A stretch of 64,000 nucleotides of DNA from Actinacidiphila paucisporea. GTDB lineage: Bacteria; Actinomycetota; Actinomycetes; Streptomycetales; Streptomycetaceae. Under the pieces are notes generated by a model. That model ran no database searches and was not told the DNA's origin. It worked only from the letters and a program-made list of their open reading frames with translations. This document shows positions 1-10,158 of this stretch, one piece after another. Numbering within the stretch: the first letter of the stretch is position 1; the number at the start of each line of letters is the position of its first letter. The position numbers were made by a program, and so were the translations under genes. The DNA is taken from assembly GCF_900142575.1 (NCBI RefSeq), contig NZ_FRBI01000007.1, positions 186,001-250,000 of the forward strand. The letters run 5' to 3'.

Positions 1-131
1 GGCCGGTCGGTCCCATCATGCCGTACCCGGCGGGGTGGACGCGACGGAGATCCGGGTAGGAGATCGTTCGGTGGACGACCCACACGGTCCTGTCCTCCGC
101 CGTGCACCGCTGCAATACTTACGGCGGCGTA

Positions 132-147
132 GGTTACGGACGTAACC
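132..147. promoter_or_regulatory. Palindromic operator upstream of desaturase, probable TetR site
   Basis: The sequence GGTTACG-GA-CGTAACC is a perfect inverted repeat with 7-base arms and a 2-base centre. It ends 42 bases before the desaturase start and overlaps a possible -10 element (TAGGTT, 130-135), so a bound protein would block initiation. Palindromes of this size are typical TetR-family operators, and a TetR gene lies directly downstream of the desaturase. That the neighbouring TetR binds here is inference. Confidence 0.6.
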
Positions 148-189
148 GCAGATAACAGCCCCCCACTTCCATATCCGCGAGGGACAGAC

Positions 190-1185
190 ATGACCACACA
201 GACGGACGTGATCACCGAGTCCCGGGAACCGGATCCCGGGACGTCAGGACAGGAACCGCGGTCCAGCGCCACCCTAGGTGGCGAGAGCAAGCGCTCGATC
301 GAGCAGATCGCACTGCTGATCTTCATCTGCATCCCCTTCGTGGCGCTGGCCGCCGCGGTGCCGCTGGCCTGGGGCCGCGGTATGAGCTGGCTCGACCTGG
401 GCCTGATGGTGGGCATGTACTACCTGGGCTGCCACGGCATCACGATCGGCTTCCACCGGCACTTCACCCACGGCTCGTTCAAGGCCAAGCGGCCGCTGAA
501 GATCGCGCTGGCCGTCGCGGGCTCCATGGCCGTCGAGGGCCCGATCGTGCGCTGGGTCGCCGACCACCGCAGGCACCACAGGTTCAGCGACGCCGAGGGC
601 GACCCGCACAGCCCGTGGCGCTACGGCGAGACGCTGCCCGCGCTGATGAAGGGCCTGTGGTGGGCACACATGGGCTGGCTCTTCGACGAGGAGCAGACCC
701 CGCAGAACAAATACGCCCCCGACCTGATCGCGGACCCCGCGATCCGCCGCATCTCCCGCGACTTCTGGATGTTCACCGCACTCTCGCTGCTGCTGCCGCC
801 GCTGGTGGGCGGCCTGGTCACGATGTCCTGGTACGGGGCGTTCACGGCGTTCTTCTGGGGGTCGCTCGTTCGGGTGGCGTTGCTGCACCACGTGACCTGG
901 TCGATCAACTCCATCTGCCACGCGGTCGGCAAGCGCCCGTTCAAGTCGCGCGACCGCTCGGGCAACGTGTGGTGGCTCGCGGTGCTCTCCTGCGGCGAGT
1001 CGTGGCACAACCTCCACCACGCCGACCCCACCTGTGCCAGGCACGGAGTGCTGCGCGGCCAGGTCGACTCCAGCGCCAGGATCATCCGCTGGTTCGAGAT
1101 GGCGGGCTGGGCGAGCGACGTCCGCTGGCCGACCCCGGAGCGGATTGCCGCCCGACGCCAGGAAGAGGTCAGCGAAGCGGCATGA
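190..1185 (+). CDS. Fatty acid (acyl-CoA/acyl-lipid) desaturase, membrane di-iron type
   Basis: 331 residues. An integral membrane desaturase that would place a cis double bond in a fatty acyl chain using a di-iron centre. The three histidine boxes of the stearoyl-CoA delta-9 desaturase family are visible: HRHFTH near residue 94, HRRHH near 127 and HNLHH near 277. Hydrophobic stretches lie at about 38-60, 68-85, 195-215 and 215-235. The first 35 residues are hydrophilic and poorly conserved. The ATG has an upstream GAGGGA ribosome site. A TetR-family gene begins 7 bases after the stop codon, so the two probably form one transcription unit, and a 16-base palindrome lies in the promoter. Likely role: membrane fluidity control. 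Acyl-CoA and acyl-lipid substrates cannot be told apart from sequence. Confidence 0.9.
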   Translation: MTTQTDVITESREPDPGTSGQEPRSSATLGGESKRSIEQIALLIFICIPFVALAAAVPLAWGRGMSWLDLGLMVGMYYLGCHGITIGFHRHFTHGSFKAKRPLKIALAVAGSMAVEGPIVRWVADHRRHHRFSDAEGDPHSPWRYGETLPALMKGLWWAHMGWLFDEEQTPQNKYAPDLIADPAIRRISRDFWMFTALSLLLPPLVGGLVTMSWYGAFTAFFWGSLVRVALLHHVTWSINSICHAVGKRPFKSRDRSGNVWWLAVLSCGESWHNLHHADPTCARHGVLRGQVDSSARIIRWFEMAGWASDVRWPTPERIAARRQEEVSEAA

Positions 1186-1192
1186 TTGGTCC

Positions 1193-1879
1193 GTGAGCGA
1201 CGGCAGAGACGACAGGGCGACGACGACCCCCAGGGTTCCCCCGGGAACCGCCGCGCGCCGCACGCGCCGGGTCCGTATGACCGGCAAGGAGCGCCGCGAG
1301 CAGCTGCTCGACATCGGTCGGACGCTGTTCGCGGAGCGCGGCTTCGAGGGCACGTCCGTCGAGGAGATCGCTCACAAGGCCGGCGTGTCCAAGCCGGTGG
1401 TCTACGAGCACTTCGGCGGCAAGGAGGGCCTCTACGCCGTCGTGGTCGACCGGGAGATGCGCCGGCTGCTCGACATGGTCACCAGCGCCCTCACCGGCGG
1501 CCACCCGCGCGAACTGCTCGAACAGGCCGCCTTCGCGCTGCTGGACTACATCCAGCAGTACACCGACGGCTTCCGCATCCTGGTCCGCGACTCGCCGGTC
1601 GCCCAGTCCACCGGCACCTTCGCCTCGCTCATCGGCGACATCGCCACCCAGGTCGAGGACATCCTCGGCCACGAGTTCAAGCAGCGCGGCTTCGACCCCA
1701 AGCTCGCCCCGATGTACGCCCAGGCCCTGGTCGGCATGGTGGCCCTGACCGGCCAGTGGTGGGTGGACACCCAGCACCCCGACAAGGCCGACGTCGTCGC
1801 CCACCTGGTGAACCTGTCGTGGAACGGACTGTCGGGCCTGGATCCCAAGCCCCGGCTGATCGGCCACCGCAAGAACTGA
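1193..1879 (+). CDS. TetR-family transcriptional regulator
   Basis: 228 residues. The N-terminal TetR helix-turn-helix is clear: GRTLFAERGFEGTSVEEIAHKAGVS followed by a recognition helix ending VVYEHFGGKEGLY, about residues 38-82. The rest is the helical ligand-binding and dimerisation region. I chose the GTG 7 bases after the desaturase stop; it has no good ribosome site, so translation may be coupled. An in-frame ATG at 1277 (MTGKERREQ) is a plausible alternative and would trim a basic tail of 28 residues. Its position right behind the desaturase, with a TetR-type palindrome in the shared promoter, suggests an acyl-CoA or lipid-responsive repressor of the desaturase and of itself. The ligand is not predictable. 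Confidence 0.85.
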   Translation: MSDGRDDRATTTPRVPPGTAARRTRRVRMTGKERREQLLDIGRTLFAERGFEGTSVEEIAHKAGVSKPVVYEHFGGKEGLYAVVVDREMRRLLDMVTSALTGGHPRELLEQAAFALLDYIQQYTDGFRILVRDSPVAQSTGTFASLIGDIATQVEDILGHEFKQRGFDPKLAPMYAQALVGMVALTGQWWVDTQHPDKADVVAHLVNLSWNGLSGLDPKPRLIGHRKN

Positions 1880-1968
1880 CCGGCGGGCGCCGCCGCCGCA
1901 GAGCACACCGCCGCCCCGGGCCTCGACAGGCTCGGGGCGGCGGCGTGCTCACGACCGGCGCCCGCCGG
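1880..1968. terminator. Nested bidirectional hairpin between TetR gene and ppc
   Basis: Between two convergent genes there are two nested inverted repeats. The outer arms are 1880-1892 and 1956-1968 (CCGGCGGGCGCCG and its complement, 13 bases). The inner arms, 1901-1922 and 1929-1950, pair with one mismatch and one wobble around a 6-base loop. No U-tract is present. This is a likely terminator for both converging transcripts. Confidence 0.7.
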
Positions 1969-1980
1969 TGTCAGCCGGTG

Positions 1981-4734
1981 TCAGCCCGTGTTGCGCAGGC
2001 CCGCGGCCACGCCGTTGACCGTCAGCAGCAGGGCCCGGGACAGCAGCGGGTCCGGCTCCTCGCCGCTCGCGGCGGCCGCGCGCTGCCGGGCCAGCAGGGT
2101 GACCTGGAGGTAGGAGATCGGGTCGAGGTACTGGTCGCGGATGTGGAAGGTCTGCGCCAGGACCGAGCTCGCGGCCAGCAGCTCCGACTCGCCGGTCAGC
2201 CGCAGCACCTCGCGCACCGTCAGCTCGTGCTCGGCCTCGATCGTCTCGAAGACGTGCCGCAGCTCGTCGGGCACCAGCGTCTCGACGTAGTGGCGGGCGA
2301 TCCGCAGGTCGGTCTTGGCCAGCGTCATCTCGACGTTGGACAGGAAGTTGCGGAAGAAGTGCCACTGGCCGTGCGCCTCTTCCAGCACCGAGTCCAGGCC
2401 GGCCTCGCGCGCCGCCTTCAGGCCCGTGCCGACGCCGTACCAGCCGGGGACGATCTGCCGGGACTGCGTCCAGCCGAAGACCCACGGGATGGCCCGCAGG
2501 CCGTCCAGGCCCGCGCCGGAGTCCGGGCGGCGGGACGGGCGCGAGCCCAGGTGCAGCTCGCCGAGCTGGTCGACGGGGGTGGAGGCGAAGAAGTACGGCG
2601 GCAGGTCGGGGTCCTCGACCAGCTTGCGGTAGGCGCCGTGCGCGGCCTCCGAGACGATGTCCATGGCCGCGTCCCAGCGGGTCAGCGCCTCGTCGGACTG
2701 CCGGGGCGAGGTGTGCAGCGCCGACGCCTGGAGCGTGGCGGCGACCGTCAGCTCCAGGTTCTCCCGCGCCAGCGAGGGGATCAGGTACTTGTCGGAGATG
2801 ACCTCGCCCTGCTCGGTCACCTTGATCTCGCCCTCCAGGGTCCCCCAGGGCTGGGCGAGGATCGCGGTGTGCGAGGGGCCGCCGCCGCGGCCGACGGTGC
2901 CGCCGCGGCCGTGGAAGAGCCGCAGCCGCACCCCGTGCCGGTGCGCCACGTCGCGCAGCCGGCGCTGGGCGCGGTGGATCTCCCACTGCGAGGTGGTGAT
3001 GCCGCCGAACTTCGAGGAGTCGGAGTAACCGAGCATCACCTCCTGCACGTCGCCGCGCAGCGACACCAGCCGCCGGTAGGACGGGTCGGACAGCATCTCG
3101 TCCAGCAGCTTGTCGGCGATCTTCAGCTCGTCGGTGGTCTCCAGCAGCGGCACGATGCCGATCCTGGCGACCCCGGTGTGCAGGTCGATCAGCCCGGCCT
3201 CGCGGGCGAGCACCGCAGCGGCGAAGACGTCGTCGGAGCCCAGGCACATCGAGATGATGTACGACTCCACGACCTCGGGCCCGAAGCGCTCGAAGGCCTC
3301 CCTGATGGTGTGGAAGACCCCGAGCGTCTTGGCGCCCGCCTCGTCCAGCGGCGCGGGCGTCGGCGCCAGCGGGCGGCGCGAGCGCAGCTCCTTGGCGAGC
3401 AGCTTGCGGCGGTAGTCGCGCGGCATGTCGGCGTACCGCCAGGACTCCTCGCCGAGCCGGTCGAAGAGCTGGCCCAGCGCGTGGTGGTGGGCCTCGGCGT
3501 GCTCGCGTACGTCCATCGTCGCCAGCTGCAGGCCGAACGCCGACAGGGTGCGGATCGTACGGTCCATCCGCCCGTCGGCGATCAGACCGCCGCGGTGGGC
3601 GCGCAGCGAGGCCTGGATCTGCTGGAGGTCGTCGAGCAGCCCCGCGGTGCCCAGGTAGTCGCGGCCCGGGACGTGCGGGGTGCCCGCGGCCAGCCGCTCG
3701 CGGGTGTTGATCAGCTTCTGCCGGATGCAGGTGGCCTTGAGCCGGTAGGGCTCCTCGGCGTTCAGCCGCTTGTAGCGCGGGCTGATCTCGGGCAGCGCCA
3801 CCAGGTCGGTGGCGAGCGAGTCGAGCAGCTCGCTGCTCGCGCCGGAGTTGCGGATCGAGTTGGACAGCGCGCCGCGCAGGAAGTCGACCAGCTGCAGCGC
3901 GTCCGTGATGCCGTGCTCGTGCTGCAGGATCAGCACGTCCCAGGTGACCTCGGGTGTCACGTTGGGGTTGCCGTCCCGGTCGCCGCCGATCCAGGTGCCG
4001 AAGGTCAGCGGGCGGGTCTGCGGCGGCAGCGGCACGCCGACCCGCTCCAGCTCGGCGGCCAGCTCCTCCAGGACGTCGCCGACCGCGCCCGCGTGCAGCT
4101 CGTCCAGGTAGTAGATCGCGTTGCGCGCCTCGTCGGCCGGCTCGGGGCGGACCACCCGCAGCTCGTCGGTCTGCCACAGCAGGTCGATGTTCTCGGCCAG
4201 CCGCAGGTCCGCGCGCCGCCGGTCGCCGGTGCTGCCCTCGCCCTGGCCATCCTGCTCCAGCAGCTCGGCGATCCGCCGCAGCTTGTTCAGCACCGAGCGG
4301 CGGGCCGCCTCGGTGGGGTGCGCGGTGAAGACCGGCCGCACGTTGAGGTTGCGGACCGACTCGCGTACGTGCTCGGCGTCGCCCTCCTTGAGCAGGTCCG
4401 CGGTCTGGGCGAGCAGGCCGCCCTCGACGGCGCGGCGGGAGCGCAGCTCGCGGCCGCGGTGCACCTGCTCGGTGACGTTCGCCAGGTGGAAGTAGGTGGA
4501 GAAGGCCCGGACCAGCTTCGCGGCGGTCTCCAGGTCGGTGTCGCCGAGCAGTGCGGCGGCGGCCTCCCCGTCGCTGCGGGTCAGTGCGCGGACCTTCTCG
4601 ACGAGGTCGAGCAGGTCCTGGCCCTCCTGCCGCACCAGGGTGCCGCCGAGCAGCTCTCCCAGGCGTCGGATGTCGGCACGCAGGGCGGTACTGCTTGCGG
4701 TACTGCTGTCCGGGGCGGTGTCGGCGCTGCTCAC
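1981..4734 (-). CDS. ppc: Phosphoenolpyruvate carboxylase
   Basis: 917 residues, the normal size for bacterial PEP carboxylase. It carboxylates PEP with bicarbonate to oxaloacetate, the main anaplerotic feed of the TCA cycle. Family signatures are visible: [13 protein letters not shown] (catalytic His) about residue 135, [12 protein letters not shown] about 240, [12 protein letters not shown] about 580, [15 protein letters not shown] about 625 and a C-terminal ending LRNTG. The GTG start at 4734 is preceded by CAAGGAGCC; upstream codons in the same frame are not protein-like. It is divergent from the histidine kinase gene and convergent with the TetR gene across a nested hairpin. Single-gene unit. 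Confidence 0.96.
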   Translation of the reverse strand: MSSADTAPDSSTASSTALRADIRRLGELLGGTLVRQEGQDLLDLVEKVRALTRSDGEAAAALLGDTDLETAAKLVRAFSTYFHLANVTEQVHRGRELRSRRAVEGGLLAQTADLLKEGDAEHVRESVRNLNVRPVFTAHPTEAARRSVLNKLRRIAELLEQDGQGEGSTGDRRRADLRLAENIDLLWQTDELRVVRPEPADEARNAIYYLDELHAGAVGDVLEELAAELERVGVPLPPQTRPLTFGTWIGGDRDGNPNVTPEVTWDVLILQHEHGITDALQLVDFLRGALSNSIRNSGASSELLDSLATDLVALPEISPRYKRLNAEEPYRLKATCIRQKLINTRERLAAGTPHVPGRDYLGTAGLLDDLQQIQASLRAHRGGLIADGRMDRTIRTLSAFGLQLATMDVREHAEAHHHALGQLFDRLGEESWRYADMPRDYRRKLLAKELRSRRPLAPTPAPLDEAGAKTLGVFHTIREAFERFGPEVVESYIISMCLGSDDVFAAAVLAREAGLIDLHTGVARIGIVPLLETTDELKIADKLLDEMLSDPSYRRLVSLRGDVQEVMLGYSDSSKFGGITTSQWEIHRAQRRLRDVAHRHGVRLRLFHGRGGTVGRGGGPSHTAILAQPWGTLEGEIKVTEQGEVISDKYLIPSLARENLELTVAATLQASALHTSPRQSDEALTRWDAAMDIVSEAAHGAYRKLVEDPDLPPYFFASTPVDQLGELHLGSRPSRRPDSGAGLDGLRAIPWVFGWTQSRQIVPGWYGVGTGLKAAREAGLDSVLEEAHGQWHFFRNFLSNVEMTLAKTDLRIARHYVETLVPDELRHVFETIEAEHELTVREVLRLTGESELLAASSVLAQTFHIRDQYLDPISYLQVTLLARQRAAAASGEEPDPLLSRALLLTVNGVAAGLRNTG

Positions 4735-4989
4735 AGGTGCGGCTCCTTGTGCAGGGTAAGTGGACGGCGTACTCGCGGACCGCGCTGTCCGGCCGTTCAA
4801 GGATAGGTCGCGGTCGCTGCGGCGAGACGGCCAGCCCACCAGGCGGACACCGCGTCCTTGCGACTTCCTTCCCGCGTGCTTCCGGTGTCCGTACCGCAGG
4901 CATCGCCCGGACGGACGGCGGGCGACCCGCGGGTGACGCCCCGGTACGCGGCCGGTGCCCCGTTGCGGGCACCGCATACGCTGGACGCC

Positions 4990-6297
4990 ATGAGTACGAC
5001 GGGGGCGCACGTACCGGGCGACGGCGCCGGGGGAGCCGCGGCGGTCGCCGTCGCAGTGGCGCGCCGCCCCGGCTGGTGGTGGTGGCAGCGGCGGCGCGGG
5101 TTCGTCCTCGACGTGGCACTGGCCGGGGTCTCCGCGATCGAGTGCGCCTTCGAGGGCGCGACCTTCGCCGACCGCACCGGCATCCTCCCCGGCGCGGGCG
5201 CGCTGCTCGGTGTGCTCGTCGGCGCGGTCCTGGTGCTGCGGCGGCGCTGGCCGGTCGCGGTGGTGCTGGTCGGCATCGCCATGACGCCGGCCCAGATGGG
5301 CTTCCTGCTCTCCCTGGTCGGCCTCTACACGCTGGCCGCCTCCGAGGTGCCGCGGCGCATCACCGCCGCACTTGCCGGGATGAACGGCTTCGGCACCATG
5401 CTCGTCGCCTTCCTCCAGTTCCAGGACAATCTGCGCGACCCCGACAGCAGCAGCTCCCTGCACATGCCGCTGACGCTGGTCGTCGCCGCCCTGATGGCCC
5501 TCGGCCTGACCGGCCCCCCGGTTCTGCTCGGCCTCTACGTACGCGCCAGGCGCCGCCTTGTGGAGAGCCTGCGGGAACGGGCCGACGGCCTGGAGCGCGA
5601 GCTGGAACTGCTCGCCGAGAAGGCCGCGGAGCGCGCCGAGCGCGCCAGGGCCGAGGAGCGCACCCGGATCGCCCGCGACATGCACGACGTCGTCGCGCAC
5701 CGGGTGAGCCTGATGGTCGTGCATGCCGCGGCGCTCAAGGCGGTCGCGCTCAAGGACCCGCAGAAGGCGTCGGCCAGCGCCGAGATGCTCGGCGACATGG
5801 GACGGCAGGCGCTCACCGAACTGCGCCAGATGCTCGGTGTGCTGCGTACCGCCTCCGCGCCGGCGCCGGTGATCCCCGCGATGCGCCCCGAGCCCGACGC
5901 GGAGGGTCCGAGCCTGGCCCGGCTCGCCGCGCTGGTCGAGGAGTCGCAAGCCGCGGGAATGGGCGTCGAACTGACCGTCGAGGGCGCCCAGCGGCCCTGC
6001 GGCCCCCGTATCGAGGCCACCGTCTACCGCGTCGTGCAGGAGGCCCTCACCAACGTCCACAAGCACGCGGCGGGGGCCAACGCCGTCGTACGCCTGGCCT
6101 ACCGCGAGGCCGAGGTCGCGGTCCTCATCACCAACGGCCCCTCCGACGGCACCCCGCAGGCCGCCCTTCCCAGCGGCGGCCACGGCCTGCTCGGCATGAA
6201 GGAACGCGTCACGGCCCACGGCGGCGGCTTCGCCGCGGGCCCCACCGCGGACGGCGGCTTCCGCGTCTCGGCGATGGTGCCGCTGCGCAGCGGGTGA
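4990..6297 (+). CDS. Membrane sensor histidine kinase, HisKA_3 (NarL-partner) type, orphan
   Basis: 435 residues. The N-terminal half has about five hydrophobic segments (residues 38-60, 68-84, 88-112, 125-142, 162-185), then a coiled-coil linker and the HisKA_3 dimerisation box [15 protein letters not shown] with the phospho-acceptor His at residue 232. The HATPase domain follows, with [10 protein letters not shown] as the G box. Members of this class phosphorylate LuxR/NarL-type response regulators. No response regulator gene is adjacent on either side, so it is an orphan here. The start is ATG with -10 TACGCT (4977-4982) seven bases upstream, indicating a leaderless mRNA. Signal unknown. 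Confidence 0.88.
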   Translation: MSTTGAHVPGDGAGGAAAVAVAVARRPGWWWWQRRRGFVLDVALAGVSAIECAFEGATFADRTGILPGAGALLGVLVGAVLVLRRRWPVAVVLVGIAMTPAQMGFLLSLVGLYTLAASEVPRRITAALAGMNGFGTMLVAFLQFQDNLRDPDSSSSLHMPLTLVVAALMALGLTGPPVLLGLYVRARRRLVESLRERADGLERELELLAEKAAERAERARAEERTRIARDMHDVVAHRVSLMVVHAAALKAVALKDPQKASASAEMLGDMGRQALTELRQMLGVLRTASAPAPVIPAMRPEPDAEGPSLARLAALVEESQAAGMGVELTVEGAQRPCGPRIEATVYRVVQEALTNVHKHAAGANAVVRLAYREAEVAVLITNGPSDGTPQAALPSGGHGLLGMKERVTAHGGGFAAGPTADGGFRVSAMVPLRSG

Positions 6298-6344
6298 GCC
6301 CTCCCGGCGAGTGACCACCGGGGGCGCGGAGGAGAGTCCGGGCG

Positions 6345-7250
6345 TCAGTCCTCGGCCGGCGGGCCGCCCCGCCCGGTGAGCGAGGCCAGCGTCGCCCGCA
6401 CATGCGCCAAATGGGACCGGATCTCGTCGCGGTGCTCCTCGTGCTCGCGCAGCAACCGCTCGCTCTCCCGCCGCACCTGCTCCTCGTGCGACCGCGCCTG
6501 CGCCAGCATCGAGGCGGCCCGCTCCTCCGCCTCGTCCTGCTGCGTGCGCAGCGCCTCCTCGGCGGCGGCCCGCTCCTTGTGCGCCGCGTCCAGCCGCCGT
6601 TCGGCGTCGGCGAGCAGGTCGGCGAGGCGGCTGTCGACGCCGGCGTCGTGCTCGCCGAGTTCGTGTTCGAGGGCGTCGAGGCGCTCCTGCCGCTCCTTGT
6701 CGGCCTCGGCCTCGCTGCGTTCGACGTCCTGCCGCATGGCGTCGAGCGTCTGACCGGCCTCGCCCCGTACGGTGTCGGCCTCGCCGCGGGCGTGGCCGAG
6801 GATCTCGGCGGCGCGGCTGCACGCCTCGTCGAGCGTCCGCTCGGCCTGGTCCTCCGCCGCGGCGAGCCGGGCCGAGGCGGCGGCGCGCGCCTCGTCCTGG
6901 AGGGTGCGGCGGGCGGTCTCCGCGGCGTCCCTGGCATATTGCGCCTCGACCTCGGCGCGTTCCCTTACGGCGGCGGCCTCTTCCTCGACCAGCCGCATCA
7001 GCTCCTGGGCGCCGGGGCCCAGCGACTCGAAGCCGTCCGGCGGCAGGGCGCCGACCTGCTCGCGCAGGGCGGCGCATTCGGCTTCCATCTCGTTGGCGAG
7101 GACGGTGAGCCGGGCGGCCCGCTCCCAGGCGGCGTCGCGGTCCTCGGACAGTTCTTCGAGGAATCGGTCGACCTGGTCGGGGCGGTAGCCGTGGCTGCGC
7201 CCGCGCGCCTGCTCGAAGCCTGTTGACGATGCGGTCGTGTTGCTGCTCAT
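6345..7250 (-). CDS. DivIVA-like coiled-coil cytoskeletal protein
   Basis: 301 residues, almost entirely charged and heptad-like (rich in Ala, Glu, Arg and Gln) from about residue 30 to 290, with no membrane segment or signal peptide. The N-terminal [14 protein letters not shown] is the short conserved DivIVA-type segment shared by Streptomyces proteins often labelled cellulose-binding protein. Those proteins are long coiled coils in the polarity/cytoskeleton group, such as FilP or Scy relatives. The label cellulose-binding should not be read as function. The ATG start has an upstream AAGGGGC. Probable role: filament-forming or scaffold protein. Which DivIVA subfamily cannot be settled by eye. 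Confidence 0.75.
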   Translation of the reverse strand: MSSNTTASSTGFEQARGRSHGYRPDQVDRFLEELSEDRDAAWERAARLTVLANEMEAECAALREQVGALPPDGFESLGPGAQELMRLVEEEAAAVRERAEVEAQYARDAAETARRTLQDEARAAASARLAAAEDQAERTLDEACSRAAEILGHARGEADTVRGEAGQTLDAMRQDVERSEAEADKERQERLDALEHELGEHDAGVDSRLADLLADAERRLDAAHKERAAAEEALRTQQDEAEERAASMLAQARSHEEQVRRESERLLREHEEHRDEIRSHLAHVRATLASLTGRGGPPAED

Positions 7251-7460
7251 CCGTCTGCCCCTTTTACCGCTGGCGTACCGCTGCTGCTCCTCGCCGTTCC
7301 CTCGCGTCTATTTATGACTTATGACCGAATTGTACGAGCTACGACACTCCGAACTGTTCTCCTACCCGGAAAACGCCGGAGGGCCGGGCGGAGGGGATGC
7401 ACACCCCTCCACCCGGCCCTGCGGCCCGTACCGCCGGAAACCGTCCGGCCGTTGCCGCCG

Positions 7461-10151
7461 CTACAGCAGGCCGTCCCACATCTGCTCGATCAGCACCGAC
7501 CACCAGTTGTCCGGCGACGCGATCGCCGCCGGGTCCTGAGCGGCCAGCTCCGCCTGGAAGTCCACCGTCCAGCGGCCCGCCTGCTCGGGCGTGAGCCCGA
7601 TCCGCAGCCGCCACATGCGGCCGAGCAGCGCCAGGCTGCGGGCGAACTCGGGCAGGCTGGAGTTGACGAACTGCGGCGCCGCGGGCGGCGAACCGGGCGG
7701 CCCCGCCTCCAGCGGCAGCGCCACGATGTGCGCGGTGCCGTACTGCACGCACAGCTGGCGCCCGAAGTCGTTGCCCATCACCAGGTACGAGCCCGCGTCC
7801 GCAGCCGGCTGCACACCGCGCGAGGCGGCCAGCTCGGCGAGCGTCGGCACCGGCTGGCCGGGCTGTGCCTGCGCCCAGAAGAACGGCCCGAAGTCCACCG
7901 GCAGCCCGGCCCACATCAGGGTCTGCGCCACGATGTCGGGCACCCCCTGCCGGGAGACGGCCCGCTGGTCGAAGCGGAAGACCCCGGGCGGCCCGAAGGC
8001 ACCGGCGAGCTCCTGCCCGATCACGTCGAGGCCGACCGGCGGCACCCGCAGCACGGTGTGCGGATCCGGCATCGGCACCCGCTGCGGCTGCGGGCGGGCC
8101 GGGGCCCCCGCCACCTGGTGCAGTTCGCCCTGGTGCGTCAACAGGTGCTGCACGCCCTGCCGGCGGCTCGCGTGGTCCCGCCCGTAAGGCGCGGTGTGGC
8201 TGATCCGCACCTGCGGCCAGGTCTCCCTGATCATCCGGGTGCAGTAACCGCCGGGCAGGTCGCAGGACTCCAGCTCGGTGTGCAGTTCGAGCACCTGCTC
8301 GGGGCGCACCCCGGCTGACCGCAGCTCGTGCAGGATCTGCCACTCGGGATGCGGGGTGCCGGGCGCGGAGCGCCGGATGATCTGCTGCTCGCTGCCGTCC
8401 TGGCCGCGGTAGCGCAGCACCGCCATGTAGCCGGGCCCCACCGTCGGCACACCGGCCGGCGGCTGCGGGTAGCCGTAGGCGGGCGCGGGCGGCGGCGCGG
8501 CCGGCCCGCCCGCATAGGGCGGCGGCGGGGGCTGGTGTGCTTGGGGGGCACCGGCGAACGGGCCGGGCGGCGGAGGCTGAGGGGCTTGGGAGGCACCGGC
8601 GAAGGGGCCGGGCGGCGGGGGCGGCGCACCGCCCATGGCGGGCCCGGTGACCGCGGGGCCGGCCAGCATGGTGGCCGCGTAGTGCGGGTCGTTGCCCGCC
8701 GCGGGCGGCGGAGGCGTCGGACCGCCCGCGTAAGGCGGCGGGGGCGGGGGCGTACCGCCACCGGGTCCTCCCGCGAAGGGCGCGGGCGGCGGGGTGCCGG
8801 GGCCGGCCATCATGGTCGCGGCGTAGTGCGGGTCGTTGCCCGCGTGGGGCGGAGGTGTGCCGGGTCCGCCGCCGGCATAGGGCGGCGGTGGGGGCGGGGT
8901 GCTCTGACCGCCTGCATAAGGCGGCGGGGGCGGGGTGCTCTGGCCGCCCGCATAAGGCGGCGGGGGCGGCGTACCACCGCCGGGCATCCCGGCGAAGGGC
9001 ACGTGCGGCGCGCCGGCGCCGGGCCCCGCGAGCATGGTGGCGGCATAGTGCGGGTCGCCGGCCGCCGGGGGCGTCGGACCGCCCGCGTAAGGCGGCGGGG
9101 GCGGCGGCGTACCGCCCTGCGGGGACGGCGGAGCCGGCGGTACATTGCCGCGCACCGCCTTCGCCGTCTCCAGGCCCGAGATGTCCGCGGCACCGCTCGG
9201 TATATTGCCGGCGCTTCCGCCCGCCGGTGCCCCCAGGGACGGCGGCGGCAGGGGGACACCGGGGCCGCTCGGCGGGGGATAGGCGGAGCCGCCCATCGTG
9301 TGCGGCACCCCGCCGTGCGCCGGGGGAGGCGTCTGCCGGTCCGGGCCGCCGGCCTGGGGCCGGCCGCTGCCGCCGGGCAGCAGCTTGGTGCGCGCCTCGG
9401 ACGAGTCGGGCCGCGGCGGCTCCTCCCGCAGGTCGGCGCCGCTGAGCGGCGGTGCGAAGACGGTGGCGGGGACCGGCACCGACTCGCCCCCGCCGGAGTC
9501 GCTGACCGTCTTGCCCGCCCAACTGCCGCCGTCCTGGGGCCCGCTCTGCTCGGGCACGGCCGCGGACCGGCGTACGTAGTCGACACCGCCCGGCCCCTCG
9601 GACGCGGCCGCGGGCCGCTCACCGTCGGGCTCCTGGGGCGTGCTCTGCGCGGCGGCGGGTCGCCGGTAGTCGATCCGGCCCGCGGAATCCCCGGTGTCCG
9701 ACGGCGTCGCCGAGCCGTCGTCGCCGCTGTCGCTGCGGCTGCTGTCACTGCTACTGCTGCTGTCGGACCTGCGGTCCGGGATGCCCATGCGGTCCGCCGC
9801 GTCCTGCAGCCACTGCGGCGGGCTCAGCAGGAAGGACGTCGCCTCCAGGTCGATGCGCTGGGGCGGCTCGGGGGCCGCGTCGTTCGGCACTGCGCCGTAC
9901 TCCTCCTCGTAACGGCGGATCAGTTCGCCGATGGGCAGGGCGGGCCACAAGGTGGCGTCCCCGCTGTCCCGGGCGATGACCACCCGTACGCCCCCGCCGT
10001 CGTCCGCCGAAGGGCCGCCCTCGCGCGGCTCCGACCAGATGACGAAGCCGAGGTCGAACTCCCTGACCCGGACGTCGCGGTGCTCGTACGGCGGCACGTC
10101 GCCGTTGATCCACTGCTCCGCGCGCTCCTGCGCCTGAGCGAAAGTCACCAT
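7461..10151 (-). CDS. Imm35 (YrhB-like) - proline-rich linker - deaminase-like - SUKH-4 multidomain protein
   Basis: 896 residues, no signal peptide or membrane segment. Residues 1-105 resemble the YrhB/Imm35 immunity fold (VIWSEPREG, WPALPIGELIRRYEEEYG). Residues about 110-570 are low complexity: Pro/Gly-rich repeats such as PPPPPYAGG and DPHYAATMLAGP. Residues about 573-690 look like a nucleic-acid/nucleotide deaminase of the polymorphic-toxin class: HPE about residue 602 and ESCDLPGGYC about 628-637 supply the expected His, Glu and two Cys of the zinc site. Residues about 690-896 resemble a SUKH-4 domain. Start is ATG with GGAGGGG, 7 bases after the upstream gene. The toxin-like and immunity-like parts in one cytosolic chain are unusual. 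Domain names are from memory of these families. Confidence 0.7.
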   Translation of the reverse strand: MVTFAQAQERAEQWINGDVPPYEHRDVRVREFDLGFVIWSEPREGGPSADDGGGVRVVIARDSGDATLWPALPIGELIRRYEEEYGAVPNDAAPEPPQRIDLEATSFLLSPPQWLQDAADRMGIPDRRSDSSSSSDSSRSDSGDDGSATPSDTGDSAGRIDYRRPAAAQSTPQEPDGERPAAASEGPGGVDYVRRSAAVPEQSGPQDGGSWAGKTVSDSGGGESVPVPATVFAPPLSGADLREEPPRPDSSEARTKLLPGGSGRPQAGGPDRQTPPPAHGGVPHTMGGSAYPPPSGPGVPLPPPSLGAPAGGSAGNIPSGAADISGLETAKAVRGNVPPAPPSPQGGTPPPPPPYAGGPTPPAAGDPHYAATMLAGPGAGAPHVPFAGMPGGGTPPPPPYAGGQSTPPPPPYAGGQSTPPPPPPYAGGGPGTPPPHAGNDPHYAATMMAGPGTPPPAPFAGGPGGGTPPPPPPYAGGPTPPPPAAGNDPHYAATMLAGPAVTGPAMGGAPPPPPGPFAGASQAPQPPPPGPFAGAPQAHQPPPPPYAGGPAAPPPAPAYGYPQPPAGVPTVGPGYMAVLRYRGQDGSEQQIIRRSAPGTPHPEWQILHELRSAGVRPEQVLELHTELESCDLPGGYCTRMIRETWPQVRISHTAPYGRDHASRRQGVQHLLTHQGELHQVAGAPARPQPQRVPMPDPHTVLRVPPVGLDVIGQELAGAFGPPGVFRFDQRAVSRQGVPDIVAQTLMWAGLPVDFGPFFWAQAQPGQPVPTLAELAASRGVQPAADAGSYLVMGNDFGRQLCVQYGTAHIVALPLEAGPPGSPPAAPQFVNSSLPEFARSLALLGRMWRLRIGLTPEQAGRWTVDFQAELAAQDPAAIASPDNWWSVLIEQMWDGLL

Positions 10152-10158
10152 GTCCGGC

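Noticed and set aside
1949-5119. Very long open frames on both strands over ppc (for example 1056 and 1206 codons)
   Set aside because: They are frame shadows of the GC-rich ppc gene; they are Arg/Pro/Gly-rich, have no domain and no start signal, while ppc has all family motifs.
8430-9130. Tandem DNA repeat or CRISPR-like array from the repeating GCCGCCCGC units
   Set aside because: The periodicity comes from the Pro/Gly-rich repeats (PPPPYAGG) in the coding frame; there are no fixed repeats with unique spacers.
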